The translations under genes and the position numbers were made by a program. Of a stretch of DNA of 64,000 nt, positions 1 to 11,500 are shown piece by piece. The DNA comes from Saccoglossus kowalevskii (Eukaryota; Hemichordata; Enteropneusta; Harrimaniidae). The stretch is from the NCBI RefSeq assembly GCF_000003605.2, contig NW_003155740.1, forward strand, positions 361,738 through 425,737. Reading direction: 5' to 3'. Each line of letters starts with the position of its first letter. The stretch's first letter is position 1. The notes under the pieces were generated by a model. The model made no database searches, had not been told where the DNA came from, and saw only the letters and a list, made by a program, of their open reading frames with translations.

Positions 1-521
1 CGTGACTTAGCAAGGGGTCACTGTATATATTCCAAATGAACTAAAGTGTGACATTGCATGACACTGTCACATGCATGGAATGGCAGTCTTGCAGACTATT
101 GTTTCATCTCACACTTACAACTGACAGCAGGGTGGGTGCTTTATTGTAAGCCTGACTGTCGATTTTAGCTGGAGTTAAAACATGGAGCTGGAGCTATATT
201 AATCAACACACCATTAACGTGAAATAAACATCAACAAAATTAGAATAAACATTGCACCTGGCAAGCGCTGTAATTTTTGGTCAAGTCAGCAAGTTCATGA
301 CATGTGTAAAAGATAGAACACCATGGCCTTGCCTGGCACCATGGCCTGATGTTTGTTGGGTATGGAAGTTATTTTCACAGGTAATGAATTAGGAATGACC
401 TTGTAGTGAAAATGAAGTTACTACCCATACATGAGCTCTATAATAAAGGATCTATAATTCAAAGTAAATGTTTCATTCACCAATCACATTTTATCATCTA
501 CAGTGTTGTGGTGATCAGAAA

Positions 522-3500
522 CTACTTAGTATTAGAATCAGCTGTATCAGTATTGCTGTCTACCTGTTCACCATCACGCATGTTACCGTTACTCGCTTCC
601 ATCTCATCTGGATTTGCAGCATCTAGAATAAAACAGACTTGCAGTTTTATTCATCACAACCCTGATTACTGGTTCTAGCTAATCATTCAATCAATGGAAA
701 ATCAAGCCTATAGTTGAATTGAAACAAATTTGTCCAGTAACACCAAGAAAAGCCATCTATTTTTAACTATGATAGCATATACCATTTGTGCTCTTTTAAT
801 AAAGTTTATATTATTCTGTAAATCACCTTGGTGTATGCGTCTATTAGAGATGTGCTTTTAATGAGAGCAAAACCAAGGTATATGCATTAGTGTGGGTTTA
901 CAGATATAAACCCACTGTTTTGGCCAGAGTCAAGTTAATTGCGTGAGGGTGCCAGAAATCAGTTGCACAACCAGTGCACAATTTAACACTCAACTTATTT
1001 TAACTGACATAAATAATAAATACAAAAGATGCATCTTATGTTTTGTTATTTGCTCATGACCTTTTTAATACTCATTTTGTCCCAGAAACCCAAAATGCAA
1101 TAGCTCAGTCATTAGAGGCTCTACCTGCTGTGGTTGATGTTGTGGGTTTGAACCCCTTATTTGGCCAACAATCTCAATGTCATCTCCAGATATTTACCCT
1201 GACTGAAGTGTCTCAGTCATAAACAAGTTACAAGGTACAAGGTACATGTGTTGAATTACAAGCCTGAAGAATGGGTCACATAACCAAAAGTGGTACAAGT
1301 AATTTTTGGTTCAAGTGCGAATCTACTGGAAATGTGCTTCTAATGGAAGAAATAAAGTTGACCTTTCGCATGACACCAACATTTTATACACCTTGGCTCG
1401 CTAAGGCGATTACAATCATTCATTACCATTTTGAGTTTTCATACTACGAGGGCATATAGCGAGAATATATGCTGTTTTCCTATCCTTTATGAAATCTCAA
1501 ATTTCAATCAGAAATTGGTTGAATGATGGACAGACCGATGATGGCCAATGCACCTACCTGTAGATGGCTCCACAGCATGCAGAGTATGATCATCGTTCGC
1601 TGTTCTACATGTATTATAAGAACCACAGTGTTTACATTTCATTCCAATTACATGAAACAACACGCGACATTCTTTGTGACAGTCACGGCAAAGAATCTGA
1701 TAATAAATAAACTTGGGCATAAGAAACAGTTGCTTACGTGAAGCCATGGACAAAACAGGTTAAACCCATTCAACGTTTGCTTTGCAGCTGTTGATTTGTT
1801 GCACGAAATCAAAACAAGATTTTTCTTTTAATTTACTAAAAATGAAGAGAAAATTAGTATATGGGGAAACTGGTTGCCATTTCTCGTTTTCTGTTCTCAA
1901 TTATTATTTACTATAACAAAAATCTTGTTTAATATGGTTTATGATTCTACTCAATAACTAATGCTTTCTGATAGCCAACAAAGAAGTTCCAGAGAAACCA
2001 TTGTTAAATATTGAAAAACAAATAATGTTCTTTTTTTCATCATGCAGGCACACCAATGCATACAAAGTGAGATCAAGTGCAAGGCAGAAGGAGAAAACTA
2101 ATGATGATGTATCCTTACAATTGGTTGTATACCATCACTTGATCAACACTCACCTGTACATTGTAATTTGCATATTCATGAGGCATTGGAGTGTTTCGAA
2201 TCTCATTATCAAGCAACTCCCAAACACTCTTCATAGAAAGCATGGACTGATTGCACATGGGACAACTGTAACCTCTGAAATCAAGAGACAATCATTTGTA
2301 GTCACAGCATATATTCTTAAAATATACTGCTACATACAATGTATAGCTTATACACAGCCAGTGTGTACATGTATTCCCAAAATAAACTACTAATGAGATG
2401 TTGAATTGTTCGAGTTATGGACATTGAGTTACAAAAACATCAAGTTACAGAAATGACCATGCCCATATTTTTTAAACCACGCCCACTTTTGTGAAACCAT
2501 GCCCAAATTGTAACTCAATTAACAGAACTTAGAGTTACAGGCAACATATATTTTGGTTTTTGTTGAACGTCAACATTCTGTAACTCAAAGTTTAAATAAC
2601 TGTTAACCAAACTTCAAGTTATGGCCTACATATATTTTTGTTTTGATTTTTCTTAGTTTTCAAACATCCATATATCGTCTTTCCTTTTTGACCACACAAT
2701 AAGCTTGTTTGGGCTTAGTCACCTGTACATCTTCACTTCTTGTCGACGCCTTGCTGGAGCCTGAAAATCACCACAGACCACATACAGAGGCCGGAGTCGT
2801 GATACTTCCTCGTTGGCGTTGTTCCATCTTTTCATCATCTCCAACACGCTCTTTTATCATATATCAATTCATTGTAAATTGAACAATGCACGACTTTCGT
2901 CTATGTCACTGGTTCAATGCGAGATTCAGGCAAACAGATTCTCAAATCTTTACATTAGTCAATTCTGGCACGGCTTTGTGTTGCAATAATAACTGTAACA
3001 TTGTTGCAACATTACAAACACACACGAATAAGTCCAAAAGTTGAAACAAGCAACCTTATTGCATGGTCAAAAATGAAAGGCGATATGTGAATGTTTGAAC
3101 AATAACAATCTACATTGGGTCTGTGGCTAATGACAGCAAAGTAAATTTCTAATATTTTCTAGAATCTAACATTTTGGTTTTTGATGTGATTCAAATTCAT
3201 GAATTTGTAGTATATAATCACAATTTAGATTTTAGCTGCGAAAATCCTATTTTTAATTTGGGATGTTTCATTTTTCATTTCTTTTATTTGTACATAAATG
3301 ATAATTTAATTGACAAAAATATCGGTGAATATTGTTTCATTTCAATTATACAATGTATATTATATTACCAATTGAAAAAACCTAATATCTAATTCAGGAA
3401 GAAAAAGGTAAATTTAAAATGATTATCAGTGTGTAATGTAACAATTTTGACAAAAGTGGGGACCTTTCTGAAATGCACCAAATTTCCCAAATTCAATCTG

Positions 3501-6500
3501 GACTAAATTTTTTGTTGTGATGAGTACTAGCATGCATCAGACTTACCCGGATTTTATAAGCTCCTTAAAACAAGTCCTGCAATAAATGACAACATTATGT
3601 TAAAGTAACTACTTCGGTATATATAAACCAGGAATTAAAAACAGTTAAGTCCATAATGAATAAACAGCAGTTATTTTTAAAAGCCAAACAAACTGTATAT
3701 ATTAAATAAATTAATATAATTGATATTTATAATTACCATAATCACTCCATGAAAGTACAATTATTTTGGGGAATGAATTGTTAAAAATTTTAATTTTTGA
3801 ATTGCAGAATCATTATAGGCAGGTATTATCTGATCTCAAAAAACACATAAAGTGTGATATATGAAAACAAAACACAGCAAACACAAAGATGTAACATTTT
3901 GTATTCCTTCTCAATATTATTAAAGAAACGTAACATTAGACTACTAACATGTGCAATGTTGTCATTCTTTGTAGAGGTTATATATTGTTTCAACTCCATC
4001 AAAAAAACAAACAAACATGATGATAACAATCTCATCATATAGTATTTGCTTCTTGTTTTATGTTAACTAATTTCTCTGAAAAAGCATGGAAATATTTATA
4101 ATTTTAATAGCACCAGTGCAGCTTGTTGATTCATTAATGAAATGATATATTCAAAACCAAGCCATCATGTCTCATTATTAATATCATAATAGTGATAATT
4201 AACTTGCATTCACAGATGATTAAAATCATTTTGTGATTTTGTGACTGAATATGAAGTTTATTTTAAGACTGCGCTCAACTTGTTCATCTACTTGAAAAAT
4301 TCAAAGAATAGAATGATGTATGTTTGTAGTTCATATATTGCACCCTGCTTCAGAATAGCATGAATAACCCACCAAGTTATGCCTGCTGCAATCTAATCAA
4401 TTGCATATCAATTTTTTAAATGTTTTTTTTAAAATATTAACATTTTGATTGAGTAATAATGCAACTTTTCTTATCTCATATCACCAAATACAATTTCAAA
4501 ATATGGAAAAAATTGTTTCATTGCTGAAAATAATTATTAAGACATTTTGGCAGTTTTGGGGTATTGTATTCGTAATAGGACTAAATGCATTATAATGAAA
4601 GCATGAAGAGGATGACATACACTAGATTTTTGTGACTATCTGTAGAGGCTTTCAGCAGCCAATACGTTAAGTAGAGCAGCAAGCGTTCAAATCGCCTCGT
4701 ATAGCAGTAAGGCTCTATATTTTATGCTTCCTCTAGATACCGTACTTCCCCTACCATAAGCTCAGGTTCCCGAACATGTAAAATCAAGAAAAGTAAGGAG
4801 TAGGGTTGCACTCAAAGACCATAGTCTCAATGGACATGATTATTCGGAAAAGAAAAATGTTCTATGACTTGACGATCCCATTTTTGGCGTTTCGAAAACT
4901 ACTACTCAAAAGAAATATTAATTACTTCAGTATTGCAACATTGGGGTTCATCCTGAGTAAATAACAGAATAGAATAGGTGCAAACCATGTTGTGTACATT
5001 TGCCATGCAAGTTTTCTCATTAAAGCAGGAACCAAACTACCAAACCAATCATGATTTTTATGCAATGAAACACGCTTTTTACATGCATATTTTAATAAAT
5101 GTCATGGACGCCCAGTAAAAACACCCTGGGCTTATACCCGGGGATGCCCTCAACTTATTACATGTCTAAAAATAAAAATAAAATTATACTCAGGGAGGGG
5201 CTGATGATCGGGGAAGTACAGTAATAGTTTTCACTTATAAACTTCTCACATAATACATTGCATATATATATACACAGCACAACAAAAACCAACATTGTAT
5301 GTATATTTACTCATGTATGAGATGTCCACAGCGCGGTACATGAGATGCCGTCCTAGAGGTATGAAGATCCTGTGATACAAAGCAAACAACCAATGTTACC
5401 TCAATGATAGTTAGAATAAAGATAGAAATAGAGGTCAGTGTCAGGACTTATTTTGGAAAATCATTTGATATTCAGAATATTTCATTTATTTTTTCATTTA
5501 TTAAATCAACAAGAGAAAAATATTCTGCAGCTCACTGCTAAAATACTTCGGTCAAACATTCGGCCCCCAAAAAGGTTTATTTACTTTTTTAGAATTTATT
5601 TCCCAGTTAAATTAATATAAACACTTATGTTCATATGAATAACATAATGAATGCCATAAAATGCTGAACAATGAGGAACCCAGACAGTTTAGACTTTTCA
5701 CACACATGAAAATATTGTGCAATGAATAATAAGCTTGTATGTATATACAATGCTACTATACCTCCAAACAAACTGGACAGTTTGCTCTTGATACCTTCTC
5801 AACACACTGAAAAAAATTATATCAGTATTAATATATTCAAAAATAGCATGACATCCATGTGATGAACTCTTGTACACAACATTTAATTCACTGCAACGAA
5901 TCAGTGAAAGTCAGAGCATATGTGAGTGAATAAGTGTGAGATGTTGATTGATTGAAGGTTAAATGATTGACTGATGAATGAATGAATGGATGAATGATTG
6001 ACTGGAGAATGAATGAATGAATGAATGAATGAATGAATGAATGAATGAATGTATGTTTAGTAACCGTCTCATATACATGTATAACTACACACTTGATGGT
6101 TTGAAAACTAAGTATTTTTAAACATACAATAAATAAATATGAATGAACACACATCACTGACAAGTATGAATGCAATACAAACCTTGTGTTTCTCTTTAAG
6201 GCTTTTATTTAGGCACATATCACACTTAGTGCAATGAAAAAAATTTTCTTTACCACCAACCCTGTAATCCAGAAAATAACGTATCTTATTGATCCACCAT
6301 CCAACAAAGCTAGTTTTAGACCACAGGTTGTAATATTATAAAGATGACATTGTTACATGTACCTGCAACAATATATATTGGCATAAAATTAATTGCTAAA
6401 GCAAGGCACCCACCTGCAGATTCCACAGTCATCACAATGATATTGTCCTTTGTCAGCGTTGTCATAGAGTCGGCATACAGAGCAAAAATAATTTGCAAAA

Positions 6501-8251
6501 TCTACGCCACAATTACAGCATTTTTTGAGCACCTGTAAGAAAACAATAATTTTGTTCAGCACTGTATCCATCTAATTTAAATCTAATGTAGAAAAAGGCT
6601 TTCACAGAACAGCATGTTCAGTCTTCCTTGCACCAATCAGAAATAGTACAAAAATGTAGTAAAGTTGCTTCATTGTAAACCACTCTCTAATTGGTTGGCA
6701 AATTTCATCAGAGTGGAACTACCTGAACAAGGAGGTATGTACGATACCCTCTAGAAGGCATTTGAGACCAGTTTTGAGACTCTCCCACAGAACAAGATAT
6801 GCATACATAGTCATTTGATCAGATATACTGTAAACCATTTAATTTACTGCTGCTATAAATTTTCACGATTGCCAATGCACGAACAAAAAATGAATGACTG
6901 TCTCTCATTTCTGCTCGGTATGAAAAAAGGCCACGCATAAGTGAAAAAAATACTAAAATTGATTTTTGTTTCCACAACTCTTTTTGAAACTCTCCATTTG
7001 TCAACATTGCTAATTGGTGTATTATTTAATGGATCTGCTTAATACATACTCCCTGACCACATGTCATATCTCATTAAACTTATTGGCAGAGTAGTACATA
7101 AGCAGGTATTATTCATTTGCATCTTCAGAACTATAGCACAACTTAATTATATATAAATAATCTAAATATGTCTTATATTATTAATATAGGTAAATGCTAT
7201 AAAGCATAAGTTGAAATTAGAGATGAGAATGATACTGAATTTAAAAGTTTTTATGAAAAGGCAAAGTTAGGAGATAGCAAGCTTGGAGGGTAAGTTACCC
7301 AGGACTGTACTGTATATATATCAGCGAATAATAAATATTGTGAAGCAATTAAAATAAACAATACCTCCTGTACATGTTGACACTTCAAGCACTTAATCTT
7401 CTGTACATTAGTACGACATAGAGTATGTTCTTCTACTTCATCATGGCAAATTCGACAGGTGTAAAATTTGTTGCAGCATGGTGCCTACAGCCAAATGACA
7501 ATGGTAGAATGAATATGCTACTCAGTGCAGTGTTTTCCAAACCTTGTGAGTAAGCGACCGGTTTACACAGATAGGACAGGTTACTAAGCATGCTGCATAT
7601 GAAAGCTTAGATACAAGAAAATATAACAAGTGTAGCACAAAACATCCCTAAACTGGGGATGTTACAAGCATTTTATAAATATAATTTTTTATGAAATGAC
7701 ATGAAATGGAATTCAAATTAACCAATTAAAAAACGATATGCTGACATCATGGCAGTTATTATTATTCATATTAATAAAAGCTAGTTCAACATAATCCATA
7801 TAGTGATATAAATGAATTAATTGTTAAAATTAAGGTAGTCTATTGGGGAAAGAAAATTAAAATATCCAGCCTGTTACGAGAAACGCAGATTTGTTTTTTT
7901 TCTTCGCGCTTATTATATACTAAACTAGCAACGCCTTTCACAGTCAGCTGACATGTGTATCGCTGCATGTACACATGCCATTTGACTGTGGCTACAGTGT
8001 GTAGGTGTCTGACAACTTGAAAAAAACAGTATTTCAGTCAAAAAGTCAACATGTTCAACTTTTGTACGTTAACGGTTTTCATGTACACCAATCATGATTA
8101 CGTAAATTAAGTTACAGCGTTACTTCAATAACTGGACAACTGTGAATGTTACACGCCACTTCGACAGTTACAACAACCTTACCAGGAGACAGCAACTTCT
8201 TTTATAATGTTGGCAACCCAACTGCTTTTCTGCCACAGAATCGCCGGCCAT
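522..8251 (-). CDS. RCHY1: RING finger and CHY zinc finger protein 1 (Pirh2-type E3 ubiquitin ligase), complete
   Basis: Ten exons join without a frame break into 293 aa: 8183-8251, 7365-7484, 6414-6532, 6183-6261, 5762-5806, 5311-5369, 3547-3576, 2154-2274, 1558-1696 and 522-622 (stop 522-524). All introns are GT-AG. Domain order is that of Pirh2: CHY zinc finger (about residues 12-75, from GCQHYKRSC), CTCHY finger (about 76-136), RING (about 139-181, [21 protein letters not shown]), then a C-terminal zinc ribbon (about 217-243, CRDC, GMKCKHC). The family ubiquitinates p53 and other substrates in nucleus and cytosol; that role is known from vertebrates and inferred here. The human protein is about 260 aa; this one has a longer acidic C-terminal tail encoded by the last exon. 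A possible poly(A) signal lies at 140-145. It is transcribed head-to-head with the aldo-keto reductase gene. Identity is very secure; the last exon is the least certain, although splice phase and stop both fit. Confidence 0.93.
1094..1275 (+). repeat. tRNA-derived SINE in the last intron of RCHY1
   Basis: An A-box-like stretch (TAGCTCAGTCATTAGAGG, 1101-1118) is followed 25 bp later by a B-box-like stretch (GGGTTTGAACCCC, 1144-1156), the internal RNA polymerase III promoter pair of tRNA. The sequence does not fold as an intact cloverleaf and continues into an unrelated tail, as in a tRNA-derived SINE. The ends are approximate. Confidence 0.6.
2400..2660. repeat. Low-complexity repeat-like block
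   Basis: The stretch repeats short variants of GAGTTACA, of its complement TGTAACTC, and of CATGCCCA/CACGCCCA. It lies in a RCHY1 intron and has no coding content that I can see. It looks like a decayed repeat; the family is not recognised. Confidence 0.35.
4738..5223. mobile_element. MITE-like element in a RCHY1 intron
   Basis: A terminal inverted repeat, TACCGTACTTCCCC at the left and the complement of TACTGTACTTCCCC at the right, bounds 486 bp with no reading frame. This is typical of a non-autonomous DNA transposon. The superfamily is not assigned. Confidence 0.55.
5960..6052. repeat. (TGAA)n microsatellite
   Basis: A nearly pure tetranucleotide tract, imperfect at its left end, in a RCHY1 intron. 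The Phe-Ile-His-Ser repeat seen on the minus strand is a by-product of the tract, not a protein. Confidence 0.9.
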
Positions 8252-8554
8252 GATCAAAATGATTTGACCCTTTTACGGCAACAATGCGTCGTCTGCAATA
8301 TTTAAATTAGACAATTAGACTTAGAATTAGTATTTGTTCTAATAATCTATTAAATTACAGTCGAGACTTGCTTGTGAAAAAAATACGCAACTTTTAGAAA
8401 AGTAAAGTAACATCTTAGTATTAATATTACTTCAAAGGTCAAAGTTCAATGTTTTACGACTTGCCGTTAAAGTTCATATGGTTAGGTCAGGTGGTAATTC
8501 ATAAATTGTCATTTGTTCTACAAATTCTTTTCTACCATCATCCTGACTTCCACC
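8252..8554. promoter_or_regulatory. Divergent promoter between RCHY1 and AKR1A1-like gene
   Basis: The two start codons face away from each other across 303 bp, so this interval must hold, or lie within, both 5' ends. At 8436-8448 it contains AGGTCAAAGTTCA, a direct repeat of two nuclear-receptor half-sites with one-base spacing (DR1), the type bound by HNF4 and RXR heterodimers. Further half-site-like sequences follow at about 8471-8490. No TATA box is placed convincingly. Promoter role is inferred from geometry; factor binding is unproven. Confidence 0.6.
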
Positions 8555-11500
8555 ATGGCAAAATGTGTAAAACTGTTTTCAGGCGTTGAATTACCATTGG
8601 TTGGACTCGGCACGTGGAAAAGTAAGCCGGGGGAGGTTCAAAATGCGGTCAAATCGGCATTCAGCTGCGGTTACCGTCATATAGACTGTGCGGCATGTTA
8701 TGGAAATGAAAAAGAAGTTGGAGATGCTTTCAAGGAGACGATTGGTTCCGTAAGTTGTCGCTATATCTTGTCTTATTTTGTTATTCGATTGGTTGGCACC
8801 GATAACTGGGAAGTCCCTTCCTGTAAACATTTCCCGTTATATATTCAGGCCAATCAAAGGAAAAGAAATCCAAGCGTGCAACATTTTGTTTTGTTTGGCG
8901 ATTTACTAGGAGTTCCTTGAGGACCCCGTCCCTCAACGCCCCCACCCGCCCCCACCCGCCCCCACCCTCAATCCTGAAATTTAATGAAACATTAATTGGC
9001 AGCTTATCAATGGAAAAGTTATACAAATGCAGACGGACTGTGACGAATGTAATAAACTGCACGCCTAGTCTGTATGGGAGAGGGTCATGGTATGGAGGTA
9101 AATTGGACTGTCGACAGTCCTCGGGCCTAATATAATTGTGTATTCTAGAGATGGGAAATGCGACTTTAGTCCCGAGAGGCCGTCCCCCTCTGCAAGTTTC
9201 TAGTTGATATGAATAATCATAATTGATGCTTATGTCATGAAATAAATTATATTAACACGAGTAGCTTTGCGGTGAGTGGCTTTCGCGGTAATTGGGTTTG
9301 TATCTGTAGGGTTTCGCGTGGAGAGGGCTTTGTTTCAGTAACTGGTCCTTTCATTCTTGCTGAGAATTAAAGTTATATGTTTCTTTAACAACTGGCACTA
9401 TTCTGGGAATACCATCCTAGCAGGAGTTCCAAAATAAGACACATGCTCTGATATTGCCTCTAGTTTCAAAGACCAATAAACATTACCATTATGATCTTAT
9501 TGGTGTTGCAAAGGATAGTTGAATATTGTTTATTGATATTAATAATCCCCATAACCGCTTTCCAATATAGATAAATTGTAGTACGTAACAAACTATATAA
9601 AGTCGCAACAATGAAATAAAGGAATGTATATATTTACATTATTTATACTTATTTATTACCGGTATACTGTTATTGCTACTGTACTGTATTTTATAAACTT
9701 GCTTGGCATTACCAACCCCAATTTTTCCTTGCTACAATGATGTGTAACTTCATACGGGAATCCTGATAAAGTTCACAACTTAGCAGTATTAGGGATTGTC
9801 AACTTGAATCTGCAAGTTGCAGAGCACGTACCTAAGCGCCCCACCCCCCCCAGCAAGCCAAGGCGGTTTTGATATCGAAATCAAGAAACTCTCCGGTTTG
9901 ACACAATCTGGGAAGTTCGAATTACTAAACGAAGTACAGGACGACGAAGCTGAAATATCCAAGAACCAACACATACCAAAAATCTCAAAAGTGAATATTC
10001 GTGGTGTATTTTAATTCTAATCAGACCGAAAGTGGGAATTTGTTAGTACTAATAACATATTGGCAATCCACCATGATTTCCTTTATAATCACTTTTTGGC
10101 GATCCGCTCCGCTAGGATTGCCCTTATAATCATTTTTGTAGGTTTATATATGTGTGTGTGTGTAATTTCCAGTGTTTTCACATATTATTTCTTCAGTGAT
10201 TTTTTTGGCTTGGCCGATTTCACTCAAAATTGGCAGGTAGGTCACACTTTCACCCTAGTTATTGGAAACAATTTGTCCCACCGTTGCCATAGAAACAGCC
10301 AAAGAAATGCATTTCCTGCAAATTTGGGATAAAACACCCCTGACATAGCTCATTCTACTCAGCTTGAGTGTGGGCACAAAGTTACTATTTGAATTTTTTT
10401 TCATTATGGTACCGTGAAATTTGACTCCAAAGTTGGGGTAACTGTTCACCAGGAATGGCTTTTAACTCTTCTGTGATTTTTTGGGGTTAGCCGAATCAGT
10501 TCAAAATTGCAGGCAAATCACACCTTCACTGTAGTTACCGGTAGGTTGTAAAATCTGAACACAAATTCTGGCCCACCGTATGTTTGGCAACAGCCAAAAA
10601 ACTGATTTTGTTAATACATTCGCGCCAAATGTATCTCACCCTACATTTCTACAATTAAAAAGCATGGAGCTCATTATACTTCGCTTGGGTTTAGGCAAAA
10701 ATATGCTGTTTGTTTTTCTTATGTCTATTTTCATTACCGAGAAAATTTACCTCATCAATTTTTCATCAGCAACAACTTTTAACTCCTCTGTGATTTTTTT
10801 GGCTTGGCTGATTTTGTTCAAACTTAACAGGTAGGTCGTACCGTCACTAATTGAAAAAAAAAACCTGGCCCATCACTGTTATTGCAACAGTCAAAAAGTG
10901 AATACTTTCGCCTCAAATTTATTATCTCCTACCAGTTTTGTAATCATAGCCGTGTTCAAATGATCATGCTTTTTATTTTGGCTACTATTTTGCCTTCAAT
11001 CTAGAAAATACTATCGCAAAACAGTTGGAAATAATAAATTTAACAGCAGAATACGCCCTAGCAATAAAATATATTGACTTCTAAAGACTGAGTGTTTTTT
11101 TGACGAACTTCGTATATGGTGCCCGGTGCCTACCGTGGCACCGTGAGTGGAGCCGATCGCCAACCAGCCTACCGGCTTGTTTAAGTTAGTAAAAACTTGT
11201 TAATAATTATGGAATGATTTGTAGGCATAAGATTGTTATGTGAACTTCGTTCAGTAATGGAATACTGTGCGATGACGCTATTTTCAGGGCCAAACTGATT
11301 CAGACTCCTATATTGGCTATGTCCAGGGCCGTTTACTAGTACCAACCTACTTACTTGTCAGTGTCTGACTGTTATATACAGCCCAGAACACGTCAGAATA
11401 GTAAAAAAAAGTCAGCTAATGTCAGTTGCCCGTGCCATGAGGGCCGGCCACAGAACCAAAATAATCTGTCAGCCTTCGCCGCCCACAGCTTCAATATGAT

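Noticed and set aside
1101-1175. Possible functional tRNA gene
   Set aside because: Both internal boxes are present but the arms do not pair as a cloverleaf and the sequence continues into a SINE-type tail.
5888-6175. Open frame with repeated Phe-Ile-His-Ser on the minus strand
   Set aside because: It is only the reading of the TGAA microsatellite and overlaps a RCHY1 intron.
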